From positions 1,736,001-1,800,000 of the forward strand of contig NZ_CP019288.1 of assembly GCF_009901525.1 (NCBI RefSeq): a stretch of DNA of 64,000 nucleotides, read 5' to 3'. The stretch's first letter is position 1. Each line of letters begins with the position of its first letter. The notes below the pieces were generated by a model, which did no database searches, was not told where the DNA came from, and saw only the letters and a program-made list of their open reading frames with translations. Positions 11,001 through 21,000 of the stretch are shown here, piece after piece. The stretch comes from Kordia antarctica. Lineage in GTDB: Bacteria > Bacteroidota > Bacteroidia > Flavobacteriales > Flavobacteriaceae. The translations under genes and the position numbers were made by a program.

Positions 11001-12049
11001 TCAAGATCGATTTCTTTGCTTGCTAGATCTAAATTGTACGTTCCTGCAACTTTTACGTCCATCACTTCTTTAAACTCAGCAACCGATTTTTTTAGAATGA
11101 AATTATCTTTGTTAACACCTGCCGAGTGAAATATTCCATGTAACGTTTTATAGTCTTTTAGAATGGTTTCGATACTATTTTTTACATCATTTTCATTCGT
11201 TACATCTAGTTGAATGTAGCTTACTTTCGCATCTTTTTTGGACATTTTTTCTAGCCTGTCCTTTTTATCTTGCGTAAGCTCAGAACGACCTGTAAGAATG
11301 ATATTCACTTTATTCGTTTGCGCTAGTATTTCATTTGCAAATAAAATTCCAAGACCTCCAAATCCGCCTGTGATGAGATAAACACCGTTTTCTTTGATTA
11401 TTTTTTTAGGTTCAGCTTGCGCTAGATTTAGCTTTTGTAAACTTTTAATATAACGATCGTTATTCGTGTATTTTACGAGTGTGTTTTTAGAGTAATTTTG
11501 TTCATGTACTAATTGATTACCTAGTTTTTGTACAGCATTCAGTTCATCTGAAATTATAATTTGACCAACTAGATTGTGATTTTCAAGGGACGCCGTTTTT
11601 AATAATGCTGATAGACTTGTATAAATTTCTGCTTCAAGCTGATTTCCAATGACAATTTGCACCAAAATTTTACCTGTAGGTTTGCTACTTAGTAGCTTTT
11701 TTATGTTCTCAAAACAAGAAATTGCAATTTCATTGAAGCTCGCAACTATATCTTTTTGTTTCGTTTCTATGTGAAAACAAGAACTTTCTGGCACTAATTC
11801 TTCTAATTGCTTTTCTTCTATTTGAGAAGATTGAATAAGCAGAATATTGTGCTGTGTATAATTAGTCTGTATTGCTTGTGATGCCACCGATTTTTCTGCG
11901 AGTTTCCAAATTGGACTTGCGCATAGCTGGTTTATATCACTGCTATTTTGTGATGACTTAACAATTTTTATTTTCTCCAAAGCTTCCGCTTCCGAGATTT
12001 TTCGATTCGTTAAGTCTAGAAATATTTGTCTTAATTTTTCTTTCATCAT
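2081..12049 (-). CDS. trans-AT PKS: KR-ACP-KS-DH*-ECH-ECH-ECH-ACP-ACP-KS (3322 aa)
   Basis: Starts at ATG 12049, seven bases after the stop of the 8137-residue PKS. Approximate domains: docking helix 1-30 (ISEAEALEKIKIV); KR 30-430 (TGGFGGLG at 227, B-type Asp); ACP 495-570 (Ser533); KS 632-1055 (Cys798 in DTMCSSS); DH* 1243-1505, dead because the catalytic His is Tyr1274 and the Asp is Glu (HPSILESAIQ); three crotonase folds at 1620-1855, 1855-2085 and 2080-2325; two ACPs with Ser2385 and Ser2500, both followed by Trp six residues later; KS 2610-3025 (Cys2772 in DTACSSS). The C-terminus carries a DH-start remnant and a docking helix (DTDQAIILLKEL). The KR-ACP finishes the KS-DH module at the end of the previous protein. 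The middle block should install a beta-branch; the last KS works with the DH-KR of the next protein. No AT is present. The KS-to-KS part is a duplicate of a block in the 8137-residue PKS. Confidence 0.95.
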   Translation of the reverse strand: MMKEKLRQIFLDLTNRKISEAEALEKIKIVKSSQNSSDINQLCASPIWKLAEKSVASQAIQTNYTQHNILLIQSSQIEEKQLEELVPESSCFHIETKQKDIVASFNEIAISCFENIKKLLSSKPTGKILVQIVIGNQLEAEIYTSLSALLKTASLENHNLVGQIIISDELNAVQKLGNQLVHEQNYSKNTLVKYTNNDRYIKSLQKLNLAQAEPKKIIKENGVYLITGGFGGLGILFANEILAQTNKVNIILTGRSELTQDKKDRLEKMSKKDAKVSYIQLDVTNENDVKNSIETILKDYKTLHGIFHSAGVNKDNFILKKSVAEFKEVMDVKVAGTYNLDLASKEIDLDFLVIFSSFASWFGNPGQSDYATANAFADQFSVYRNELVKTGERNGKTLSINWPLWEKGGMIIADEIKQQLQKETGISPLDAESGMNLFYHCMNFSHSQIIAVKGDLDKIEHTFFSTGKKQVETPIAEKSSISNTPKTSTAHMDGKQLFNKTSVFLRDEFSKIIKLPSDEIDEKAQLEKYGIDSILAMNLTTQLEKTFGKLSKTLFFEYQTINALSEYFSENYKDILVRLFSPVENNTSSIKQETPKVTPTFSNTQSDRNQTRRKTRNQQHHSAEASFKTENSAKDEPIAIIGLSGRYPESPNIQEYWKNLKNGKDCIVEVPKDRWDWKEFYSQDRTEPNRHYSKWGGFIAGVDEFDPRFFNIAPREAKNIDPQERLFLQHSWMAMEDAGYTRESLHAPSENNLPGQVGVYVGVMYGEYNLSGSLASIANRVSYVLNLHGPSITLDTMCSSSLTSVHLACQDLKLGRTNLAIAGGVNVSVNPNKYQMLSTGQFISSDGNCQSFGEGGDGYIPGEGVGVVLLKRLSEAEKDGDHIYGIIKGSALNHGGKTNGYSVPNPQAQASVISQALRESNTDPRHVSYIEAHGTGTKLGDPIEMTSLNKAFNQAEENHFCLLGSAKSNIGHCESAAGIAGITKILLQLQHKQVVPSLHSKKLNPHIDFDNTPFVVNQSLKTWDNPIVDNKRIPRIAGVSSFGAGGANAHIIIQEHTQSEIAKISIPTHTPNTEVAIVLSARTESQLKEKAHDLLVHFEDESTLDLLSMSYTLQVGREAMELRFAVVVSSLSELKEALLSYVNDARTTKTRYEGKVKDHRSSVLEFGRSDTFEARLEAWIEEKSYTNILDWWTKGLDIQWTALYGTKKPQRISLPTYPFAKESYWIETSARAGMTTNGNTATILHPLVHTNTSDVRQTRFSSTFSGDEFFINDYKTTNENQTLLTLPFSISIEMARVAIEKGLPASDGNTVLALRDVRFGSSITLTKNQPIQLVLFAQNEDSVAYEIYSDANNDDVIYSQGEATYLEASSVSRLDIHTLQNQLKSITNSIQGIKTLYVGEHQVLAHLQLSTEVEATINDYKLHPSILESAIQSAIGLVEAAQSQTTSIIPTSISSVEIRSACTKEMYAWIRYNNQKSNLLDIDLCDANGTICVQIHGIAYHQTADSSKVATPTIVEKVVAQPEIVQTKQQEVLIPAEATINYKTPREITLPTVSNTTEKISLETTKESTPVIASLKKPTGISLNAPETTTAKKQQPLEKTQVTLSLNTVATPVKVSNSAASLVHLYDNGRGIYTLKIKSENTKNTLSAELTAQLASALKRAESETTLKVLLLEGLQDSFLHGVRNGYNVAIDQKLHQQLISFPYPVIAALEGSATGIGFLVGALCDFMICNEKANYRYTQLNEGFYPSTKEVEVFEERFGAVQANDFLLPKENGHTGSELKAKGWTLPIVATSEVAKTAQNLAENLAKKSQTSLKLLKQHLARHISAKVANLQKVVSIEVNTKVKFDTIKLPKTTSFTVTQNDSIAVLNIKKKAEKGGITSFVKEISAFFKLVNSAKNYSPILLTSEYSGFLPESATANDILAFTQEITNAKFPVIAVLDKGASAKAWFTSQFCDVTLYQKDATYNATGLVEISELSQQAAFIFAHRFGNHNSKEILLLGSKFSGSDLQKQIGSIQVFEKDNGLSAAIKIAKSFAKLPTENLVAWKASQAKTIQENIAQLAKISIKKETSKKIPLTSSVVKTTLHAGAILEVKFEDRESKNMFTDAFIAGVTEVFEHIENNDSYKVIILTGYDNYFASGGTKEGLFAIQEGKSKFTDIKIYQLAMECKIPVIAAMQGHGIGAGWALGAFADFVLFSKERKYVSPYMNYGFTPGAAATFIFPEIMGYDLARETLLTGNEYGGSEFKDRGTHLPVLPKDEVVDRAMEIAKQLANLPRTVLMAFKQQSTEQLIVQAEATKKLELAMHEKTFVGDQETLKQIKKNFTHESSNTVVKEIAVENEVEETTSEKNMLSDVIDKIRFFLAGELHLEEDEIDDDSQFVDIGLDSITGVTWVRKINDYYKTALEATQIYSYTTLTKLGTHLTEELEKLNPTATIEETQIHAQVETLEEVTSEDIYEETTTNEDLQSEIIAKIKLFLAKELHLEEDEIDEDAQFVDIGLDSITGVTWIRKINDNYKTSLEATQIYSHTTLTKLGTFVKEELERLGLVAKNIPTPKKVASVVSKPVAKPTTEKKPVFQFTENKLTSLRAKLAQKTTSKKSSPYKVQPIAVVGIAGQFPESKNKEEFWNNIAQGKNCITEVSKERWDTDTYYAAGNPAQGKTNSKWLGSVEDYDKFDPLFFTISPIEAESMDPQQRLFLEACWHGIEDAGYNPKALSGSKCGVFVGCATGDYQLLSREQQLSAQGFTGGTSSILAARISYFLNLQGPCLAIDTACSSSLVAISSACDSLISGASDVALAGGVYIMTGPEMHIKTAQSGMLSTDGKCHTFDQEANGFAPGEGVGVVMLKRLEDAEKDNDKIYGVIQGWGVNQDGRTNGITAPNAESQIALEQDVYDKFDINPEEIQLIEAHGTGTKLGDPIEIDALKRAFKKYTKNEEYCALGSVKSNIGHCLTAAGVAGFMKVLLAMQHKQLPPTINYNKLNEHISLKNSPFYINDSLTDWNVAEGIPRQAAISAFGFSGTNSHMVLAEYIPKTVTKQNIEVITQNQKYLVPISAKNTEQLEEMAVNLLSYIEKNKASVDLVEMSYSLQIGREAMEERLGFMVTSVDELASKLQDFINGEDAIKDVYQGQVKKNKAGLRLLSNDKEIREMIVKKWIADKKLNKLLDLWTRGLDVDWNILYGEAKPERMRLPLYPFARERYWIENTAVHNQTTVYVEAVAKVHPLLHQNTASLKEQGFTDASEQKEYLVALNGENSKQGKIKRINLPTYPFAEEKCWPERKSATKQKESIPEFSSDNLDSIEELINKIDDESMDTDQAIILLKELI
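2240..2422 (-). other. DH-start remnant and second LPTYPFA motif at a split-module junction
   Basis: At about residues 3210-3270 of the 3322-residue PKS, the normal post-KS linker (LPLYPFARERYW) is followed by a fragment that looks like the first 20 residues of a DH (HPLLHQNTASLKEQGF). It then goes straight to a second linker motif (LPTYPFAEEKCW) with no DH body. The next protein begins with the same HPLLHxNTS stretch and a complete DH. This looks like a recombination or gene-splitting scar where a KS-DH boundary was cut and a linker copied. Confidence 0.6.
2984..10156 (-). repeat. Segmental duplication copy A (KS-DH*-ECH3-ACP2-KS)
   Basis: This region of the 3322-residue PKS matches 13665-20903 in the 8137-residue PKS domain for domain: KS, dead DH, three crotonases, two ACPs and a KS. 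Protein similarity is high throughout the crotonase part (for example ISFPYPVIAAL, AKGWT, KKSQTSL, LKQHLARHISAKV in both), and DNA stretches around 6300-6440 and 17030-17170 are nearly the same. Copy A differs by a loss of about 20 residues in its DH*. Boundaries are approximate. Confidence 0.8.
4430..7192 (-). other. In-cis triple crotonase plus tandem beta-branching ACPs (copy A)
   Basis: Residues 1620-2325 of the 3322-residue PKS hold three enoyl-CoA hydratase folds. ECHa has a recognisable oxyanion region (GSATGIGF). ECHb has lost the Gly-rich loops (DKGASAKAW instead of GxGxGG) and may be structural. ECHc closely resembles PksI-type ECH2 decarboxylases (NYFASGGTKEGL, AAMQGHGIGAGW, MNYGFTPGA). 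Two ACPs follow (IGLDSITGVTW), with the Trp at Ser+6 that marks ACPs engaged in HMG-synthase beta-branching. That role is known for the family; activity of each ECH is inferred. Confidence 0.82.
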
Positions 12050-12056
12050 GCTAGTG

Positions 12057-15000
12057 CTATACTTGTTCTAAAATGTCATCAAGAGAAATATCTGTATCCA
12101 AATAACTCTTAATTAGATTTTTATGATAGGTTTCATCAAATGACAAACCGTTGTTTGTGTGTGCAATTGCTTGCTGAGTTGCAGTTCCAAATCCATCTTT
12201 AAGAATCCGAGAAGTTAATCCTTGAATTTGAACACAGATGTTTCCATCAACATCACAGAGATCAATGTTTAGTTTGACTGCGTTGTCGGTTGCTGCACTT
12301 CCTGGCGCATACCGAATCCACGCGATCATTTCATTTTTACAGTCCGAAAGAATTCGAATCGATTCTAATAAGAATGGTACCGATGGTTTTTCTGGTAAGC
12401 TATCTAAGTTGGTTATTAAGCCAATTGTTGCTTGAAAAGCGCTATCAAGCATACTTGGATGCAACGTAAACTTGTCTGAACTCGCATCTGTTTTTAGTAT
12501 TTCTGGAAGCTTTAGTTTTGCCAATAGTTGGTTTTCTCCCAAAAGTATTGAGGTAATTCCTTGGTGCGACGCTCCGTATATTAATCCTGATGCAGTAAAC
12601 ATTTCATAGAGTCTTGGAGCATTGATGATTCCTTCCGTCATTAAGGTTTCAAGCGATTCTAAATCGAGTTGTAAAGTTTCAGGAATTGTACTGAATAGTG
12701 CTTGGCCTTTACAATGGATGATTTCTTGCTGTGTACTTTCGCCTGGAGCGATAAAACTCTTAATTTCAAAATCAACATCGTCAACATCATCATTTTCATA
12801 TAAGAATACAGAAATCTGTTTTTGAGTATTCACAATGATTGGAGTTAACCACATGACATTTTGTAACTCCAAAATAGTTGATTCAGGATTTGATGATGAC
12901 AATGAAACTGCAGCTTGCGCCATTTCTAAATAAGCAACTCCTGGCAATACTTTTTGATAGGAATTGTCTTTTAATTTGATTTGATGATCCGTTAAAAAGA
13001 ACTCATTTCCACTAAATACCGAACTAAATTGTTGCTGTCTAAAGTTTGATGTGTTTGCATGTACTAACGGATGCAATTTGTTGGCAATAATTTCAGTTGT
13101 TTTATAAGAATTGGTAGGTAAATTATGGCTTGTTGTTTCAATCCAATACCTGTTTCTTGCAAAAGGATATCCTGGTAAACTGATGCGACTTGGTTTTACA
13201 TCTCGGTAGAATGTATTCCAATCAACATCCAATCCTTTTACCCAAAGTTTCATGATTTTGGATAATTTATTTTCTTTGATCCATTTATTAACAACCGTTT
13301 CTTTTAAATCTTCATCTTGTGCAAACAGACGTAATTCATCTCTATTTTTGTCTGCTTCTCCAACATATATTTCGCTATTATTGGTGTTATTGATGAAATC
13401 TTTAAGATAATCGCTTAATTGTTCCAAGCTATCTACATAGAATCCTACGCGCGCTTCCATTGCTTCTCTTCCAACTTGAAGCGTGTATGCAACTTCATGA
13501 ATGTGTAATGTATTCTTTTCCGTGTTGATAAATTTGAGTAATTCTTCCGCTTTTTCTCGCAGTTGTTTTTCATTCTTTGCTGCTATTGGAATTGCAAATT
13601 TGTCTAGTTTGTTTGCAATAGAAGGTATTTTATTTACTTGTGAAGAAGCGTGTTCGGCAACAACTATGTGTGCATTTGTTCCGCTAAAACCGAAAGCACT
13701 AATAGCTGCTTGGCGTATTTCATTACTGTTTACTTCCCAATTTTGTAATTTATTGTTGACGTAAAACGGACTGTTGTTCAAATTGATATGCTCATTAAGC
13801 GTATCAAAGTTAATTGTTGGTGGTAATTGTTTGTGTTTTAAGGATAGAATCGTTTTTATAAAACCTGCTATTCCTGCTGCCCACATACAATGCCCAATGT
13901 TACTTTTTACCGAACCTAATGCGCAATATTCTGTATCTTCTGTGAACTTTCCGAAAGATTGTTTTAGTGCATCAACTTCGATTGGATCGCCCAATTTAGT
14001 TCCAGTTCCGTGTGCTTCTATGAGTTGTATTTGCGTTGGATCAATGCTGAATTTCTCATATACTTCTGTTTCTAAATTCGCTTGTGATACTGCACTCGGC
14101 GCAGTCATACCATTTGTTTTACCATCTTGGTTCACTCCCCAACCTTGAATAACTCCGTAAATTCTGTCGTTGTCTCTTTCTGCATCTTCTAAGCGTTTTA
14201 ATAGCACAACACCAACAGCTTCTCCTGGAACAAATCCGTTAGCACCTTGGTCAAATGTGTGACATTTTCCATCTTGAGACAACATTCCTGCTTGCGCTGT
14301 CATAATGTGCATTGCAGGAGTCGCCATAAGTCCAACGCCACCAGTCAACGCAACATCGCAATTGCCAGAAACCAAGTTGTCGCATGCAGTTGCTAACGCT
14401 ACTAATGATGATGAGCATGCAGTATCAATTGATAAACAAGGTCCTTGTAAGTTTAATAGATATGAAATTCGTGCTGCTAATATGGAAGATGAACCGCCAG
14501 TGAAACCTTGTGCACTGAGTCGGTGTTCTTCTGATAAATCGTGGTAATTACTGTCTCCACAACCTACAAATACACCACATTTTGTACCTGATAAATCTTT
14601 TGTATTGTAACCCGCATCTTCAATTCCGTGCCAGCATGATTCTAAAAACAAACGTTGTTGTGGATCCATACTTTCTGCTTCCACAGGTGAAATGTTAAAG
14701 AACAACGGATCAAACTTGTCATAGTCTTCGAGCGCGCCCATCCATTTACTGTTTGTTTTTCCTGGCGTTGGATTTCCTTCTTGGAAAAATTTATGATTGT
14801 CCCATCGATCTTGTGGAACTTCGCTGATACAGTTTGTTCCTTTGGAAATATTATTCCAAAATTCTTCTACATTTTTTGCTTTTGGAAATTGTCCTGCAAT
14901 TCCAATCACAGCAATGCGATGATCGTTTTTGTTTGATGATTTTTGAGTAGCTACCGCTATTGGTTTTTTAGTGTTCCAAGAGGTTAGTTTGCTAAATTCA

Positions 15001-18000
15001 AAATTTGATTTGTTGTTTTGTATCGGTGCAAGATTCACTTGCGAAACTTGTGGTTTGATAAGCGGAATTCTTTTAGGCGTTTCTACTTTTTTCGTTAGTA
15101 AGCCTAATTTTTCCGCTTCTTCCTGTATGTATTTACTAAAGATAGCAAGCGTTGGATAACTGTATACTTTTGTAGCTTCTATCGAAGTTTTGAATTTGTC
15201 ATTTATTTTTCGAACCCAAGTTACACCTGTAATCGAATCCATTCCGAGATCTACAAATTGAATATCTGCATCAATATCGTCTTCTTGCATGTGTAATTCT
15301 TCCGCAAGGAAACCTCTAATATTATTTAAGATTTCTGACGCATCGACTCCATTTTGAGATATTTCTTCTTCTTGAAACGTCTCTTCGTATGTTTCTTCAG
15401 CTACAGCTTCTTCCGTGATTACAACTTTTGGTGCTTCAACACTTTTGTAAGTAGCATTTTTGTCTACTGCTTCCTTGATAAATTTCCCAAATATCGTAAG
15501 CGTTGGATAACTGTATACTTTTGTTGCTTCTATGGAAGTTTTGAATTTGTCATTGATTTTACGAACCCAAGTTACGCCTGTAATTGAATCCATTCCAAGA
15601 TCAACAAATTGCGTATCTTCATCAATATCATCTTCTTGCATGTGTAATTCTTGCGCTAGAAAACCCTTGATATTGTTTAATACTTCTCTTAAATCGACTT
15701 CAGTATGCGACATATTTTTAGTTTCAACTTCGAGTGTAACTTTCGTGTTTTGTGTTTCAGCAATTACTTCAGTACTCTTACGTGTAAAATTCTTTTCTAT
15801 TTGTTTTAATGCGCCTTTATCTCCAACAAAAGTTTTCTCGTGCATTGCCAATTCTAGTTCGTAGGTTTTCTCTATTAGACTCAAACCTCGTTGCGCTAAT
15901 TGCTGTTTGAAAGCCATTAAAACTGCTCTTGGAATGCTTGTTAGTTGCGTTGCAATTTCTAGTGCACGTTCAAGAATTTCATCTTTACTGAAAACAGGAA
16001 GATGTAATCCTTTGTTTTTGAGTTCACTTCCAGAAATTTCATTTGCCGTTAGTAACGTTTCACGCGCTAAATCATAGCCCATAGTTTCTGGGAAAATGAA
16101 CGTTGCTCCTGCGCCTGGCGTGAATCCGTAATTCATATATGGACTCAGGTATTTTCGTTCTTTGCTGAATAGCACAAAATCGGCAAACATTGCTAATGAC
16201 CAACCCCCGCCAATTGCGTGACCTTGCATTGCAGCAATCACAGGAACTTTACATTCCATCGCTAATTGGTATATTTTTGCGTCTGTAAATTTGCTTCTTC
16301 CTTCTTGAATTGCGACTAAACCTTCTTTTGTTCCGCCAGAAGCGAAGTAATTATCATAACCAGTGAGGATGATTGCTTTGTATGATGAATTATTTTCAAT
16401 GTGCTCAAAAACTTCTATGACGCCAGCAATAAATGCATCGGTAAACATGTTTTTTGATTCTTTATCTTCCAACTTCACTTCCAGAATATTTCCTGAATGT
16501 AACGTCGCTTTTACAACTGATGAATTTAAAGCTACCGAACCATTTTTAGGTTCTGATTTAGTATTTATAGTTTCTTCTTTTAAAGAAAAATCTACTAATT
16601 GATTTATGTTTTCTTGTACAATTTTTGCTTGCGATGCTTTCCACGATACCAAAATTTCCGTTGGTAACTTTGAGAACGATTTTGCAATCGCTACAGCAGA
16701 TGATACAATGTTATCTTTTTCAAAAACTTGAATGCTTCCAACGTGTTTCTGTAATTCGCTTCCGCTGAATGTATTTCCTAATAGTAAAATCTCTCTGCTA
16801 TTGTAATTCCCAAAACGATGAGAAAAGATCATTCCTGCTTGTGGTGACAGTTCCGAAATTTCTAATAAGTCAGTTGCGTTATAGGTTGCGTCTTTTTGAT
16901 ACAATGTGACATCACAAAATTGACTTGCAAACCACCCTTTTGCATTTGCGCCAGCTTCTAAAACTGCAATTACAGGAAATTTACACGATACTAATTGTTG
17001 TGTAAATGTCAATATATCATTCGTAGTTGCGCTTTCAGGTAAAAATCCTGAATATGCACTCGTTAAAACTATTGGACTGTAATTTTTTGCTTTGTTGACT
17101 AATTTAAAAAATGCACTTATTTCTTTTACTAAAGATTTTATTCCACCTTTTTCAGCTTTCTTTTTAATGTTTAGTGTAGAAATACCATCTTTCGTAGTTA
17201 CTGTAAAGCTTGTTGTTTTTGGAAGTTTTATCGTATCAAGTGCTACTTGATTGTTTACTTCGATAGAAACAACTTTTTGTAATTGAGAAACTTTAGCCGA
17301 AATATGTCGTGCTAAATGTTGTTTTAAAATCCGTAATGATGTTTGCGATTTCTTTGCTAAGTTTTCTGCTAAGTGTTGCGCCGTTTTTAAAACTTCTGAG
17401 TTTACAACAATTGGTACTGTCCAACCTTTCGCTTTGAGTTCATTTCCAGTAAATCCGTTTGCTGTTGGCAACAAAAAGTCACTTGTTTGTACAGCGCCAA
17501 AACGTTCGTTAAATAAAGTAGATTCTTCATCACTTGGATATAAACCTTTATTTAATTGTGTGTAAACGTAATTTCCGTTTTCACTACAAATCATGAAATC
17601 ACATAAAGAACCTACTAAGAATCCAATTCCAGTTGCATTTCCTTGTAATGCCGCAATTACTGGATATGGAAAAGAGATGAGTTGTTGATGCAATTTCTGA
17701 TTAATTGCTTCATTATACGCTTCTCTTCCACCTTGTAAAAAGGAATCTTGCAAACCTTCAATAATCAGAACTTTGATATTTGTTTCAGATTCAGCACGTT
17801 TTAATGCGCTTACTAATTGTTCTGTAAGTTCCTTAGAAAGTGTGTTTTTATCACTTTCTGATTTTATTTTTAGATTAAATATACCATTTCCAGTATCATA
17901 CAAATGCACTAATTGATGAGCCAAATCTGTAGCTTTCTTAGAATATGTTGCAACTGTATTTGACGAAAGCGTTACTTGTACTTTTTCTAATGATTGCTTT

Positions 18001-21000
18001 TTGGTGTCAGCCGCTTTTGGTGTATTTAATGATATTTTTGTTGGTTTTAGTAATGAATGTGCTAACGGTTTTGATACCTGAGTTGACTGTAATGAAATCT
18101 TCGCCGGTGCAGTTGAAGCGTTAGCAAAGGAAATTTCTTTTGGTGTTTCTAAAGAAAAAGTTGATTTCTCAGTAACTAAAGCCACTTTTGGTTTTGATGT
18201 TACAACTTCTTGTTCAACAATTGCTGGTGTTACAACTTTTGATGAATCAGATTCTTGATGAAATGCAATTCCATATAGCTGAACACATACATTTCCTTGC
18301 GCATCACAAATATCAATGTCAATTTTGTTAGCTTCTTGATTGCTGTAACGAGTCCAAGCGTACATTTCTTTTGTACATGCCGAACGTATTTCCACAGAAG
18401 AAATCGATATTGGAATAACTGAACTTCCTACTATTTCATTAGCTTCAAGCAATATTCCAATGGCACTTTGCATTGCACTTTCAATAGTGCTTGGATGTAA
18501 TTTGTAATCTTCAATAGTATTTTCTAATTCGCTTGGTATTTGTAATTCTGCCAAGAGCTGATTTACACCAATATAAAGCGTTTTAATACCTTGATATGAA
18601 GTTCCGTACTGAACTTTTGTTGCTTCCGTATAAAGTGAATCGCCATGAATAACTCCTTTTGTCATCTGACTTTGAAGCGTCTGTATCTGTAGTTTTTCAA
18701 CTGAAGTAGCTTCTACATAAACTGAACTTCCTTGACTGTACACAACTTCATCTTCGTTAACATCGCTGTAAATTTGATACGCCACTGAATCCGAACTGTT
18801 TGCAAATAACGCAATGTGTAACGCTTGGTTTTTAGCCAATGTAATCGATGAGCCAAAGTGTATATCTCGTAATGACAAAATAGCAGCAACTTCTGGAGTA
18901 GGAAGTCCACGTTCAATAGCTGCACGCGCCATTTCCATACTTACACTAAAAGGAAGTGCTGTTGCAGTTTTCCCTTCATTTTGTAGTGTATAATCGTTTA
19001 TAAAAAATTCGTCTCCACTAAATGTTGAACTGAATCGTGTTTGCGTAACATCAGAAGTATTTGCATGTACTAACGGATGTAAAATTGCCGTTGTATTTTT
19101 TGTTATTCCTGTGTTCGATGCTGGTTGTATCCAATAACTTTCTTTTGCAAACGGATAGGTTGGTAAACTTATACGTTGTGGCTTTTGATTGCCATAGAAT
19201 TGTTCCCAACTCAAGTCTAATCCTTTTGCCCACCAACTTAGAAGATCGGTGTAGTTTTTATTTTGAATCCAACCGTTAAGTGTCGTTTCAAAAGTAGCTG
19301 TTCTTTTAAATTCTAATACTTCTGTTTTGTGATCTTTTGCTTTTCCTTGGTAACGTGTATGTGCAATTCTTGTGCTGTTCACATACGATTTCAGTACTTC
19401 TGTAAGTTCTGATATTGAACTCACGACAACTGCAAAACGAAACTCCATTGCTTCTCGTCCAACTTGTAATGTGTACGACATCGACAACAAGTCAAGCGTT
19501 TCATCATCATTTATAAAAGATACTAAGCTTTGTGCTTTTTCTTTTAATTGAACTTCCGTTCGAGCCGATAGAACAATCGCAACTTCCGTATTAGGTATGT
19601 GTTTTGAGACAGGAATGCTTGAAATTTCATGCTGTGTATATTCCTGAACAATCAAATGTGCATTTGCGCCACCAGCTCCAAACGATGAAATACCTGCAAT
19701 ACGCGGAATTTCTTGAACTATTCCATTAATTTTTCGTGTTGGCTGTTGCCACTTTTGTGTTGTGGTTTGTAATGTAAACGGTGTTTTGCTAAAATCAATT
19801 TCAGGGTTTAATACCTCAGCATTGATGGAAGGTACTAATTGTTGATTCTTTAATTGAAATAATACTTTCGTTAAACCTGCAACACCAGAAGCTGATTCGC
19901 AATGTCCAATGTTCGATTTTACAGATCCAATAGCACAAGTACCTTGATTGTTTTCCGTTTTTAATGCACGTGCCAACGCCGAAATTTCAATAGGATCTCC
20001 TAAAGAAGTTCCTGTTCCGTGCGCTTCTATATAACTTAGTTGTTCTCTGTCAAGGTTTGCACTTTCTAATGCTTTTGTTACCACAACCGATTGTGCTTTT
20101 GGATTTGGCACGGTATAACCGTTCGTTTTTCCTCCAGCATTGATGGCGCTTCCTTTTATAACTCCATAAATATGATCGCCATCTTTTTGTGCTTTGTGCA
20201 ATGGTTTTAGAATGACAGCACCAACTCCTTCCGAATCTACAAAACCATCGGCATTGTCTCCGAAAGCTTTGCATTTATTTCCTTCAGACAACATGGTCAT
20301 TGCAGAAAGTTGCACGTAATGTTCCGAATCGATAATGATGTTAACGCCACCTGCAATTGTACATTCACTTGTTCCGTTGTACAGACTTTCTAATGCTAAA
20401 TGGATTGCTGTTAACGATGATGAACAAGCCGTATCAACCGCCATTGAAGGTCCTTGAAAGTTGAATGTGTATGAAACTCTGTTGGCTACTGAGTAATGAA
20501 GTGATTGCGGTAAGTATCTTGAATTCATGACACCTGCAAATACTCCGATTTTCTCATTATCACCTAAGCTTTCAGGCGTATATCCTGCATCTTCAATTGC
20601 ATGATAGCATGTTTCTAAGAATAATCGTTCCTGCGGATCCATCTTTTTGGCATCCTTTGGAGATATTTTGAAGAATAACGGATCAAACTTATCAATGTCT
20701 GTTAAAAATCCGCCCCATTTTGTATATATTTTTCCTTCTTTTCCTTTTTCTGCATCGAAATATTCTTCCCAATTCCAACGGTTTTTAGGAATTTCCGTGA
20801 TACAGTTTTCTCCTTTTAGTAAGTTATCCCAAAATTCGTTTACGTTTTCTGATTTTGGATAGCGACCACTTAGACCAACAACCGCCACATCAAACGTACT
20901 TCGTTCTGTATGTTGAATTTTAGTTTCTTGAATAGCTTGCTTCGTTGATCTTGGTAAGATTTCGAATGTTCTTCTGGAATCTTGCATTACAACTGGTGAA

